From the NCBI GenBank assembly GCA_958450365.1, contig CAUEEP010000233.1:48240-112239 (forward strand): 64,000 bases of DNA. The letters are read 5' to 3'. This document shows, one piece after another, positions 1 through 9,952 of the stretch. Numbering within the stretch: the first letter of the stretch is position 1; each line of letters begins with the position of its first letter. This stretch comes from Mesorhabditis belari (taxonomy: Eukaryota; Nematoda; Chromadorea; Rhabditida; Rhabditidae). The notes beneath the pieces are model-generated. The model worked only from the letters and a program-made list of their open reading frames with translations, searched no databases and was not told the origin of the DNA. The position numbers were made by a program, and so were the translations under genes.

Positions 1-2266
1 GACAACAAGAGGTGAGGCTCCGCTCAAGAGACTTCCTGGAGTGAAATTGAAGTTATTTCTTGCTTTTTTTGTCATATTGGATTGGTGAATTGAAAAATGC
101 CGACTATTTCGCGGGACTCGCAGGTAAAAAAACAACAGCATTGACCCAGCTGAAAGGGGGTTTGGTTACTTGAACATTTCCTCTAATTATTGCGAAAAAA
201 TTATGCTTTCAGCTTTTTATTTTTTGGTATTTTTCTTCACTTCTATTGCACTTGACAATCTGCCACCGGGACATATTCGTCATGTCATGCTCATGAGTTC
301 CTACAAGAGCACAGTGCAGGCTTGGCAGCTGCTAATATTAAAAAGATATATGGGGAGAACTCACCTTTCGAAAGAACGTGTCGAGTATGGTTTGCCAAGT
401 CTCGATCTGGGGACAAATCTTTGAAAGATGCAGAGGGCCGTGGAGCGGCACTCCAACTGGATGATTCCAAATTACTCGAACTCATTACCAACGACAATCG
501 GGTATCATCGCGTGAATTTGGAGAAGAGTTAGGGGTTGATTATGCTACAGTGCTAAGGCACCTTCATACCCTTGGATTTAAATCGAAACTTGGGGCTTGG
601 GTACCCCATGACCTCACTGACCCCCAGAAGTGACAGCGCACCTCCATCAGTGCCGCTCATCTCTCACGATACGAAAGGAAATCCTTTCTTCTTCGAATTG
701 TGACAGGAGATGAGAAATGGGTTTTATCTGTGAACTTTCGGAGGAAGCGGCAATGGGTGGGGCCAGGCGAGAAACCCGAAAGTGACCCCAAGCCCGATTT
801 GCACCAGAAGAAGTGTATGCTCTGTGTTTTCTGGGATATGGAGGGAGTGGTGTACTGGAAGTTGCTGGATAGCAAGACGACCCTTAATGCAATCAAATAA
901 AGTGAACAGTTGGAAAAGGTGAATGAATCCCTAAAGAAGAATAGGCCCTCCAAGTCAAAGATCGTGCTCCTTCACGACAACGCGCGCCCTCATGTTGAAA
1001 AACTGACTCGCTCTAAAATAAATAGCCTTGTTTGGGAACTTTTGGCGCATCCCCATACAGTCCGAACCTCGCCCCTTTTGATTACTATTTATTCCGGATC
1101 ATGAGTAATGAGCTTGCGGGAGAACACTTCGATTCGGAAGAGACAGTCAAAAATTGGCTTTGAAAGTTTTTCGATTCAAAACCAAAATCCTACTACGAAA
1201 GAGGAATCCACAAATTGCCTGTAAAATGGGTAGAAATCGTCAATAATAATGGAAATTATTTGGAATGAATTCATGGTTTTATGTTGAAGAAATTTTAATT
1301 TAAAGTCCGGCAGTTTTCAATGCACCAACCCATTAATTAAATCCACTCACCTAAAGCCAATCCAATCAACCAATTGTAATCGAGAATGAAAACCGAAAAC
1401 AAACAAATTACCATAATTTCTCCAATCACAAGCAAAACAATTATAGAGAAAAGAGAAAACTGAAAAAAACAAACAACTTTTGCTCATAAAAAGATTTTCC
1501 TACCCTCATCTTAACTAAATTCTTGACTTCAATTGAAAAACCGCTTCGAAAAATGATCAAAATGTAGGCAAGCTTTTGAAAAAAGGCCGATGTCTCCGAG
1601 TCGACCAGGAAAAATTCGTCAAGTAGTGGAGAATTTAAAAAGATTCCGACAAGGATCATTCCTGAAACGTACAACTTGCTAAAAGATTGCTTTTAGTTGT
1701 TTGTTTGGGATTTTGCCTGCTTTTGAGTTTACTTTCATTTCTAATTTCAAGGGCTTCAGGCTCTATTTTGGTCAATCTATTCTATAATAATTTAGTATCA
1801 AAAAATCTTCGAATTCTTGCTTAGGTCATTTTCCTTTTGGCTTCTCGTTATCAGAACACACATTTAAATAAAAAAATGTCGTAATTCTTGTTCAAATCTT
1901 TCAGCCTTTTTAGGCTAAAAAATTTGTTTTTTTCATTTTTAGACGGTCAGATTAGAAAGCAAAGCTCAGTTTTTCGCCTCGCAACGCTTTTCAAAAACCG
2001 TTCAACTCACCACCAATTGCTAAAACTTTTGGCAAAAAGTATGCTGTTAGATAGAAACATGGCAGTAGAATCGATATTGATATCAATGAGTCAGATCTTG
2101 TATCATTTAAACCACTTTGAACAGTTTTCTTTCGAAAAATATCAATCGGATTTCTTTCAGATAATAAACAAATGCAAATGAATAGAACTGCTGACAGTAG
2201 ATTGAATTTGACAGCTTTTTGAAAGAGATCGCGTAATTTTTGCTTGAGTTCATGAAGCATGAGCAT
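1..2266 (-). CDS. SLC9B/NHA-type sodium/proton antiporter-like protein, 3' part cut by window edge
   Basis: Minus-strand gene assembled from four exons with in-phase GT-AG junctions: 2266-2011 (ATG at 2266), 1661-1504, 1459-1351 and 35-<1. The protein starts with a basic stretch and two hydrophobic segments (FNLLSAVLFICICLL and SLISISILLPCFYLTAYFL). It continues with GGMILVGIFL, then YILIIFRSGFSIEVKN, then a further membrane segment, and runs off the window in GASPLVVV. This order (GMLLAG-like helix, I-I-R-A/S-G-like helix, G-A-V-S-P-like helix) matches my knowledge of the CPA2/SLC9B antiporters, which exchange Na+ or Li+ for H+ across membranes. Inference: a membrane antiporter. The intron between the last two exons (36-1350) holds a whole mariner element. 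The start codon is the first ATG that leaves the first hydrophobic helix near the N terminus; an in-frame upstream extension to 2416 is possible. The family call is fairly sure, the substrate is not. Confidence 0.65.
77..1333 (+). mobile_element. mariner-family transposon, full length but inactive
   Basis: The ends are inverted repeats: TTGGATTGGTGAATTGAAAA at 77 is mirrored by the sequence ending at 1333 (TTTTCAATGCACCAACCCA). Both sides are flanked by TA (75-76 and 1334-1335), the target duplication expected of mariner/Tc1 insertion. The length of 1257 bp is normal for mariner. It lies in the intron of the antiporter gene, on the opposite strand. A second, 3'-only copy is present at 9476-9628. 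Confidence 0.85.
251..1268 (+). pseudogene. mariner transposase, broken
   Basis: Pieces of a mariner transposase can be read in order with frame changes and stops. They are HIRHVML (about 270-290), the HTH region ending VLRHLHTLGFKSKLGAWVPH (to 633), VTGDEKW with the first catalytic Asp (about 700), HDNARPH with the second (about 980), a corrupted proline-rich catalytic loop followed by DYY, and the C-terminal KPKSYYERGIHKLP ending at TGA 1266-1268. Frame breaks lie near 290-300, at 631-633 (TGA), at 898-900 (TAA) and around 1075. It cannot make a working enzyme. It is not part of the host gene. Confidence 0.85.
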
Positions 2267-2269
2267 AAA

Positions 2270-4200
2270 AGGAGAAAAGTGTTGTGTGTGAGCTTTACGA
2301 AAAAAACGATAACTCTTATCAGTTAGCTTTTTTGGAAAAAAGAAAGAAATTGTGGAGAAACGATTTTGAGGTATAAAAAATAGTTGTTTAAAAGCGAAAA
2401 TATTCCTATCACACAATTTAAACTTTACCTAGAAGATATTGATTTCTTAACGAATGACACCAAAAAACTGATAGCTTGATTGCTGTAGTTTTCAAAAAAA
2501 AGGTGCTCTTTAGAAGATGGATTAGTCTTTACTTGTGAGACAAAAATATTTTACTCGTTTTTTTTGCATTTCATTGGTATTTTCTCTCATAGATTTTATG
2601 GAATTTATAACTTTTATAACTTTGCTGGATAAAAAGTTTCATTACTGAATTGACAATGAATGAAAATACACCTTTAATTATCTAAGTGAGAAGGTTTAAA
2701 AGAGGAGGTAAAATAGCCAAAAATGTGTGCCTTTTATAGAAAAAGACATTATTATTAATAACAGTTCAAATGAAATGCACATTTGCTAAAAACTCTAAAT
2801 AATCATGGTAAAGTTAGCCAAAAAAGAAATTTACGGTTGGAATTTGTCGAACATTCTTGTTTGTTTTTGTTTTGGAATTGGTTAACAAGTTTATTCACAA
2901 AATTAAGTCAAAGATGTGAAGCAATGACCAAAAGATCTCACAGCTCACAAATCAAAATGATACGTGAAAGGGGAAATCTATGGTTGGAATTTGCCCAACT
3001 TGGCAAGGCAAGTAGTGTTTGAAAGTGACAAAGAAGAAGAGGTACCATTTTTGCAGAATTCTTTTTTTGAACTATGTAAAATATCCCTGGTACAGATGAA
3101 AAATCCAATCGGCGAAGGAGAAGCTGGCACATAAAGCCTGAATTCGCCGTGGAATGCTGCAATGAAACTGGTTGGCAAACAACTGGATGGATCCATGTTG
3201 AATACAATTGGATGGATAGAAATTGTGGTAAAACAAAGAAAATGAGAAGAATCGAGTGGGAAAGCGATTTGGAAAGGATCATCAGGGAAAGTTTGTTTTT
3301 AAATTTAGAATCCTGAATTCGGAAAAGCTTTCAAATTTTCCCAAGTTGCCGGTGAAATGATTGGCGATTTATGGTGATTCGATGTAATTATTTGAGATTT
3401 TTCGATCTCTTTTCAAATGTCTTTATTGAAGAATGAATATTTTACAAAAATATACATAGGCTTTTTGGGAAAAGCCCGAAAAACGATTAGGTTCATTGCA
3501 GTGACATTGCAAGGATAGAAAAACTCCATACCGCAAATACTGTAATTGAAGGGCCCACAAAATTGGGTGGCCCAAAAAGTCACTACTTTTGAAAAAGAGT
3601 TTGACTGAAAAGTGCTTAGAAGTGTACTTGACTTGACTGAAAAGTGTATATGAGCCATCTGTATAATCTAAAATGGTTGGCAGTAAAGTTTAAAAAGGAT
3701 CTAAAACCTAAAAAAAATTGTACAGGTATCATTTTTTTAGTCTGCCTTCCAGGGGTCAAGGCTGTAAAAATTTTTCTTGTTTTAAACATGTTTTTCGTTC
3801 ATTTTAGAGCATTCTCAATCGAGTTAGAGTGATTTTAAAAGTTTTTTTAGAATTTTATATGGTCCCTCTTTATGTGTCTTTTTCGGGGAGTCCGAAAATG
3901 GATAGGGGAAAAATAGAAGCGCATTTACAATCACAGTATTTACAATTTTTCCTTTTTAGTTTTATTTTGAAGTCTAAATTACAGTTTACCCCAATTGTTT
4001 AAATTACAGTTTACCCCAATGGCAAATTGGCTTTCGAACTTGCTTTTACCGGCTCCAAAAGCAATAAAAATGACTAGCTCCAATCGATTCCCGGATCCCG
4101 AAAACCCCCGCGTACAAATTCATAGCTGAATTTCTTCTTTTTGTGCCATCCACAAAGCAAAAAAGAAATTCCTTTGTTTCAAAGAAAATGCTGATAAAAA
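2270..4200. other. intergenic region, no clear gene
   Basis: AT-rich sequence between the antiporter gene and lectin 1. Two things stand out. An open stretch at about 3095-3315 (+) lacks a start, contains VECCNETGW and a later Cys, and follows an acceptor-like CAG; I cannot connect it to other exons. A dispersed repeat occupies 3531-3952. The rest shows only short open frames without family features. Confidence 0.5.
3531..3952. repeat. dispersed inverted-end repeat, copy 1 (partner at 44.2-45.05 kb)
   Basis: Begins with GCAAATACTGTAATTGAAGG and ends CACAGTATTTAC, so it has inverted ends of the CCGTAAATACTGTAA type. Long blocks (AAAGTCACTACTTTTGAAAA, then the GGTTGGCAGTAA and ACATGTTTTTCGTT segments, then GGGGAGTCCGAAAA) match 44219-45050 in the same order. 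The partner carries about 430 extra bases in the middle. Confidence 0.7.
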
Positions 4201-4226
4201 GCTTCATTTGCTCGGAAAATCTCGCA

Positions 4227-6158
4227 ATGAGAGCTCTCAATTTTTTCATATTTGTTAGCTTTTTCTATTCAACTTCCTCGTTTTCATGTCCAAATGGGTA
4301 CATTCAAATACCAAATGAACACAAATGCGTTTATGCACAAAATAACTGTAAATTTGGATACTCTATAAAGCAAATCCAAATTTATAGCTCAATATTATCC
4401 ACGAGCTGTTCGAGAGTGTAATAAACTTGGTGGTGATGTGGTGAAAATCGAGAACATTTTCGAGAATTCGATACTTTTCGGATTACTGGGAGAATGTACA
4501 AAAGAAAATGTTCTTGAAATTTCAAATTTTTCATAGATTTTAACGAAGCTGCCGCATACATTGGCGTTGAAAAGTTACCGAACGGAACGTGGGTTTATTC
4601 GGACGGAGCACGGCTCACTTACACAAATTGGGCTCCAGGTTTGAGCTGTTTGAGTAAGGATGGGAAAAATGATTTCAAACATTCACCACAAATATTTACA
4701 TTTTTTAGGGCAACCAACGAGCACGATCAATGCGACAATTTGTGCAATAATTGACCCTCAAACGGCTCAATGGAGAGCAGCTGAATGCTCAATTGCGAGA
4801 CCATTCTATTGTCAAATTGATGGAAATCGTTTGCTTATATGAAAAAATAGATTTCTAAAGAAATTCTAGAGGCCGAATGCGATCCGGGATGGGTTTATTT
4901 TGATAAAACTGACAGCTGTTACTATTTACATGTGAGTTTTAACCGATATAAACCGATATAAACTTTCTATTAGGTGGAGTACTAATTCTTGATATTCTTG
5001 ATCTTCTTGATATTCTTGATATTCTTGATCTTCTTGATATTCTTGATCTTCTTGATCTTCTTGATATTCTTGATATTCTTGATCTTCTTGATATTCTTGA
5101 TCTTCTTGATATTCTTGATATTCTTGATCTTCTTGATCTTCTTGATATTCTTGATCTTCTTGATATTCTTGATATTCTTGATATTTTTCATCTTCTTCAT
5201 CTAATAAAAAATTCTCTCCAGAATTTCACTTTACAAGATGGTTTCCATTGGCAACTTTATTCGTGGGACGATGCAGAAGGGAATTGCCGTCAAATGAACA
5301 GTCATCTTATATCGATTCACACAACAGATGAAGATGAATTCGTTTATGGTGATTTTAAAAGAATTCTTGGTACTTTTCGGTTATACCCCCGCCACCAAAA
5401 CAAATGTTTCCTTGCTGAAGTGGCTAATCGGAGTACCAAGACGCTTATTGACAAGCTTTTGGAATTTATCCCCCACATCGATGATTTGCAGGTTACTGAC
5501 GTTAAAGACCTCTGCCCAAGTGACATCAGGCTAGGCTAAATTCATAAATACGCGCATTGATGCATGGGGGGAGCGCTAACCGCATAGTACCGTTTTTTAA
5601 AATTTTGGAGTGGCGGAGGTATCACCGAAGTGGAAAGGTGGCGGGGTTTTTAGAGACTTTTCTTTTTTCTTTTTTTAGAGAGTTTTTAGAGACTTTTCTT
5701 TCAGAACTTTCAAACTTTCAGAGACGGAGACTTTTCAGGGTTCAGGAATTTGGAAAGCATGTTTAGAAGGAAATAATTCAAAACCGAAAAGTATCGAATT
5801 CTTCATTTATTTATATCTTAGATCTTGTTCACACAACTTTTCCCGCCGATCCAAACCCCGATCCGGCTCCAACCGATCAAAATTTTGAAGTATACAATTG
5901 GGTTTGGATTGGGTTGAATGCCCAGGGAATTGTTGGGAAAGATTATTGGATTGACGCGACTTTACTTGATTATTTTGGCAATTGGACATTTTCGCTTCCA
6001 GAAAGCATCCAACCATGGGCGGTAAAATGTATAATTTGAATAAAGACAATAAAACCTAGATTCGCAATGATCCATTTATGCCAGTTGCACCGAGAAATTG
6101 GGCCTGGCTCTGGAGGAATGCACCTCGATTTATTTGCAAGAAAGCGCCTGGCAAATAG
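4227..6158 (+). CDS. secreted protein with two C-type lectin domains (lectin 1)
   Basis: Eight exons with consistent phases: 4227-4347, 4388-4495, 4537-4638, 4709-4828, 4870-4931, 5222-5348, 5822-6021 and 6060-6158, giving 312 residues. The chosen ATG (4227) starts a signal peptide, MRALNFFIFVSFFYSTSSFS; an upstream in-frame ATG would spoil it. Domain 1 (about residues 21-150) has the lectin-fold marks CPNGY, WVYSDG, TNWAPG and C-x-I-ARPFYCQ. Domain 2 (about 155-312) has CDPGWVYF, CYYLH, W-DAEGNCR, HLISIHT, WIGL and FICKK. C-type lectins bind sugars or other ligands outside the cell, and nematode family members are often induced by microbes. The usual EPN/QPD calcium-binding triplet is not obvious, so sugar binding is uncertain. 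The exon plan equals that of lectin 2 at 17.1 kb. Introns 5 and 6 carry a minisatellite and a roughly 470-bp insert. Confidence 0.88.
4986..5197. repeat. 9-bp minisatellite (TTCTTGATA/C) in intron 5 of lectin 1
   Basis: About 23 copies of a TTCTTGATM unit, alternating A and C at the last base, ending with two degenerate copies (TTTTTCATC, TTCTTCATC). The open frames on both strands (repeating IFLIFL and KNIKKIK) are products of the period and are not genes, since the flanking splice sites (donor 4932, acceptor 5221) place it in an intron. Confidence 0.9.
5349..5821. other. intron 6 of lectin 1 with inserted sequence
   Basis: This intron is about ten times longer than its neighbours. It includes an open stretch (about 5360-5539, +) in a GC-richer style reading FYPR-like then CFLAEVANRST and ending in TAG/TAA, plus a T/C-rich duplicated patch. 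A block at 5731-5786 (TTCAGGAATTTGGAAAGCATG) recurs at 6261-6305 downstream of the gene. No family was recognised. Confidence 0.4.
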
Positions 6159-6260
6159 CTATGAAAAATGATTGGCACTTTGAAGCAATAAATAATTGTA
6201 TTTGAAAATATCGTGTTTGTCAACATGTACATGTATCAGATGTCAGAAATTGTTAAGTCT

Positions 6261-6305
6261 TTTCAGGGATTTGGAAATCATGTTTAGAAGGAAATAATTT
6301 CAAAA
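6261..6305. repeat. short direct repeat of the 5731-5786 block
   Basis: TTTCAGGGATTTGGAAATCATGTTTAGAAGGAAATAAT-type sequence nearly equal to the copy in intron 6 of lectin 1, so part of that intron and the 3' flank of the gene share a recent duplication. The rest of 6160-6530 shows no gene. Confidence 0.6.
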
Positions 6306-6535
6306 GAGAATCCAAAAAACTGGTGAAAAGGAAATGACTCAAATATTTGCTCTTGGCTGACTATTTTAGCACTAGTTACCCATAGGCAAATGATTTTCGT
6401 GAAAAAGCGCTTTCTCTCTCTCTCGTACATTTTCTTTGTCTCTTTTTATCTAACGTAAGCTTTATTCTTTGTAAATATTGATTTGAAACAATATTTTTCA
6501 TATATTTATCAATCCTCTTACCAATTACCTTAAAA

Positions 6536-7891
6536 ATGCCTTCCCCATTCGCCCTCTTAACTCTTCCAAAACAATTAAGATTGCAAGTTTTCTCTCACAC
6601 AAAACCCGATCAATCATTGATGAAAGTGAATAAAGAATTGAGAGGATATTTGCAGAGAAATCGATTATTCCCGAGAAAAATCCTGCAATTGAGATTCTGG
6701 ATCGGTGAAAGTGTTTCAACGTCTCAATCACTTATACAACTCCGTGTTATGCTTTGGCCATTTCCCGTGGAGTTCATTTTCGACAACCATGGAATCAGCT
6801 TGTGCAAACTTGAAGCTACAAAACCGATCGATGTAAAAAATGAAACATTGGGAACAATTTATGATGTGGAAGGTTTCAATTGTTCTCGAACAATAAGGCC
6901 GAAAACGGCCACAAAATCTGCGCATCGTTACCCAATTGAAAGAGATGATTCAGATGATTCAGAGTCGACAACGAAGAATCAAATTGCTATTGTGCCACGT
7001 CGTCTTCGGCCAATAGATCAAGGGAAATATCCAATTGCTTTTCATTCAACTTTCTTCAAGGCAATTGCTAAAATTCGAGCTCGATATATTCACATAGAAA
7101 TTGGAAATTCGTCGGCCAATAGCATCACAATGACTCGAGAAAAACAAAACGAAATCAATGAAAAAATGGCTCAACTTGAGGAAATTTATCCAAACTACCC
7201 CGTTGAACAGTTGAAATTCGTCTTCTCGCCGTTTTATCCAATGACTCAATTGTCTAATCTTTTTGCGAGATCTTCCACGAAACTCACTTGTATCATCGAT
7301 TCGATAAATTCCGATAGGGAAACGGAGGAATCACTGGGTGAATGCATTCAAAGTATCGATTTGAATCAAGACTGTCACTTGTTTGCCTTAAATGCTCCAA
7401 TCGATGTTCTCATCGAAAATGTTTCGAAAATTCCATCTTTCATTAAAATAGTCAATCTCAGTACGGAATTTATCAATTCTCCATCAGTATTTTCTCAAAT
7501 TGTCAAGAAAACTTTGGAAAAGGGTTCAATTTTCGTTTTCTCTTCAGATTTTAACAATGAAGAGGCTCAAGATTTTTATAAAGAAATGAAGAATTCTATT
7601 TCAAGAATTGGGAATCTTCTTCAATACGAAAGAGAATCGAAAGTCGGAAAAAAGTTTGAGAATTTTCTTGAAAAGGAAAATTTTGAAGGAAAACTTTGGA
7701 AATATTTGGATTCAAAAAACTCGAAATTTATCGTAGAGAAAGATTATTTCAAATTCAATTTCTCGGCAAGTCAATCCCGTGTTCTGATGACTGTTCTCTG
7801 TCGCCACAAATATTTCGAGGAAGAGCTCAATTTCGCCTGTGTGATGAAAACATTTGCGAATTCTGAAGTTGGAGAGTTTTTGGTTGAATGA
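6536..7891 (+). CDS. single-exon F-box-like protein (copy A)
   Basis: One uninterrupted frame of 451 codons. The start MPSPFALLTLPKQLRLQVF begins an F-box-like N terminus (short LP-x-x-L-R motif, then LMKVNKELRGYL). The remainder is a long leucine/isoleucine/phenylalanine-rich region with a low-complexity acidic patch (RDDSDDSES, about residue 138). It shares structure and motifs with copy B at 9953 (VNSNLRGYV, PYLTQLSN versus YPMTQLSN) and with the decayed copy at 26.3-27.1 kb (SKIPSFIKIVNLS versus SKIPRSIEMVHLK). Nematode F-box proteins are substrate-binding parts of SCF ubiquitin ligases. The F-box here is divergent, so the function is inferred. The lack of introns is typical of this kind of expanded gene, or suggests a retrocopy. 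Confidence 0.7.
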   Translation: MPSPFALLTLPKQLRLQVFSHTKPDQSLMKVNKELRGYLQRNRLFPRKILQLRFWIGESVSTSQSLIQLRVMLWPFPVEFIFDNHGISLCKLEATKPIDVKNETLGTIYDVEGFNCSRTIRPKTATKSAHRYPIERDDSDDSESTTKNQIAIVPRRLRPIDQGKYPIAFHSTFFKAIAKIRARYIHIEIGNSSANSITMTREKQNEINEKMAQLEEIYPNYPVEQLKFVFSPFYPMTQLSNLFARSSTKLTCIIDSINSDRETEESLGECIQSIDLNQDCHLFALNAPIDVLIENVSKIPSFIKIVNLSTEFINSPSVFSQIVKKTLEKGSIFVFSSDFNNEEAQDFYKEMKNSISRIGNLLQYERESKVGKKFENFLEKENFEGKLWKYLDSKNSKFIVEKDYFKFNFSASQSRVLMTVLCRHKYFEEELNFACVMKTFANSEVGEFLVE

Positions 7892-8240
7892 TGAACTATT
7901 TGATGGCCGAAAAGCTGTATTTTGTTATCTTTAAATATCAGAATTCATTTATTTGCATCATTTTTCTCCAACTTCTTCAATAAGCAAGTAATCTTTTTAC
8001 GATAAAAAGTAAATCAAACACTTTTCAGAAGAAATAATTTACTCTGAATTGTCAATCAAAAACTTTGCACTCTCGAATGAAGCCTATCGTCATCAAACGC
8101 CCAAAATCATCAAGTTTCTTTAAAAGAAAATCTTCAATTTAAAGCGGATTTGTAAAGATCCTAAACTTTCAACTTTTCTAAGCTTAAATTTTTTGTTCCT
8201 TTATTATGAATAAACAATTTTAATCTAAACAAGAACAGAA
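7892..8240. other. intergenic, one exon-like remnant
   Basis: After an acceptor-like CTTTTCAG at about 8029, one frame reads EIIYSELSIKNFALSNEAYR and reaches TAA near 8120. It may be a leftover exon of another family copy. Nothing else is visible. Confidence 0.3.
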
Positions 8241-8813
8241 ACCACATTTCAAAATCAAAAATTTCAAAGGCTTTTTCTGGAGATCCGGCAGACCATTTTT
8301 CTGTGCCACTCTTTGCCAAAATCTTGCCGTAAGCACATTTTTTTACACAAAATCGAAAGATTTGAATCGTTTTCTAAAACATTTTCTTCTTTTTTCTTCA
8401 TTCTTCTTCATTTTCTTAATTCAATGATATATCAGTTTTGAGAAGGAATCTAATTTGGCAAAAATATCAGGAAAATAGGGGGCAATTGAATGAAAAAGAC
8501 GCGAAAATTCTATCGAAAAAGATTGGAGTGAGAGCACATGAGGTGAGTTGCTTTTAAAATCACGGGGAAGCTAAATTAAATCCGTTGAAAGGTATGGTAA
8601 ATCCATTGAGAAATTCAGATTCCCACAATTTACAAATATCAACTCGACAAGCAGAACACAATCAACAAGATTATTTGTTATAAAGTCAAGGAGGACTTTC
8701 TTGATTTTTTTAGTCATGACGATCAAGGTTGTAGTAAAGCCGGGGAAAAGAAAATGGCGATTATTGCAACATGGATGCAATCTCGATGTGAAATGGTTGA
8801 AATTATTCAATGA
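8241..8813 (+). CDS. hypothetical protein, three candidate exons
   Basis: Exons at about 8241-8321, 8432-8542 and about 8610-8813 join in frame through GTAAGC, GTGAGT and CAG sites. The reading gives LIWQKYQENRGQL then LSKKIGVRAHE, spliced to IPTIYKYQLDKQNT and continuing through DFLDFFSHDDQG to TGA 8811-8813. The middle exon looks like a helix-turn-helix stretch, but I cannot name a family. No start codon was found, so the 5' end is missing or the gene is a remnant. The even codon use and matching phases are the only support. Confidence 0.35.
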
Positions 8814-9075
8814 TTTTGAGGTATTTCTGTCAACGAATTCTCTTTTTTTTGTAGTCATTGTTGAAAATAAAGATTGCAATATTTACAGTACAAAGAAAAA
8901 GTGTGACGCTCAGATTTGTATTATTAAATAGTGATCTTTTATAAGAAAATGTTTGATTCTTTGGTAAAAACGACTGATAAATGAATGTTTTTGAAAAAAA
9001 GAAAATTATCTATAAAGCTTTTCCAATGAGTATTATAAAAACCAATTTTTCATCTGAAATAATCATATTTGAAGC

Positions 9076-9460
9076 TTTGCGTGACTCATTTCCTAAAAAC
9101 CATTTGTTTTATTGGTTTGGCGATTGCAAAACTGTCGGCTATTGTCATATGTGACAGTTTGAGCACTTTCTTCAAAAGAAACCCATTTTGGTGTCAATGG
9201 AAAAGTTGTAGAGAATCAAAAATCAAGCTTATATCCAAATTTTCAGATCGATTCAAAGGCTGCTTTTCAAGAAATGCCAAATTTACGAATTTTCACAAAA
9301 CTTGCATTTTAAGCGAAACTACTAAGTGTATCTTTTTGGAAATTTGGCTATAAGCCTAATTTTTGATTCTCTACAACTTTTCTATTGACACCAAAATTGG
9401 TTTCTTTTGAAGAAAGTGCTCAAACTGGAACATCTCCAGTCCTCCATTCTTGAGTCACAC
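9076..9460. mobile_element. foldback (inverted-repeat) element
   Basis: Left arm 9152-9237 (GTTTGAGCACTTTCTTCAAA ... ATCAAAAATCAAGC) is mirrored by right arm 9350-9431 (ATTTTTGATTCTC ... GAAGAAAGTGCTCAAAC). The arms may extend to GTGACTCA/TGAGTCAC near 9080 and 9455. Loop about 110 bp. No coding capacity. It abuts the mariner fragment that follows. Confidence 0.7.
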
Positions 9461-9475
9461 TTGTCTCACACACAA

Positions 9476-9628
9476 GCCAAAATCCTACTAAAAAAGAGGA
9501 ATCCGCAAATTGCCTGTAAAATGGGCAGAAGTCGTCAATAATAATGGAAATTATTTCGAATGAATTCATGGTTTTATGTTGAATAAATTTTAGTTCAAAG
9601 TCCGGGAGCTTTCAATTCACCAACCCAA
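9476..9628 (+). mobile_element. mariner 3' end fragment (second copy)
   Basis: Nearly identical to 1182-1333: it holds the transposase C-terminal codons (GIRKLPVKW-type reading), GGAAATTATTTCGAATGA, and the 3' inverted repeat ending CACCAACCCAA followed by TA. The 5' four-fifths is missing. Confidence 0.85.
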
Positions 9629-9952
9629 TATATCACAAAACTTTTAGCGAGACTTTTTCCTTTTTTCATATGATTTTATTGCACTTTTCACGTTTGACGA
9701 TGAGATGAGCATTTGGGCCACAAGACATTTAAAAAGAGATAAAGAAAAGGAAAAAGATGAAGGAAAGAATGGCTGTCATTTTCACGCCATGTGCTCAGAC
9801 TCATTCTCAAGACAAGAGAAATAAAAGAAAAAAAAAACGGGATCACATTTGCACTTTTCCTCTCTTTTTCTCAATCTAATCCTTCAAATTGCTTTCCAAT
9901 AGTGCCCATTTAATTGATCTCTTAAGCCTCAACTTCTTCTTTGATTTTTGCC

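Noticed and set aside
3095..3315. Insulin-like peptide suggested by VECCNETGW
   Set aside because: Only one further cysteine, wrong spacing for an A chain, no B chain or signal exon nearby.
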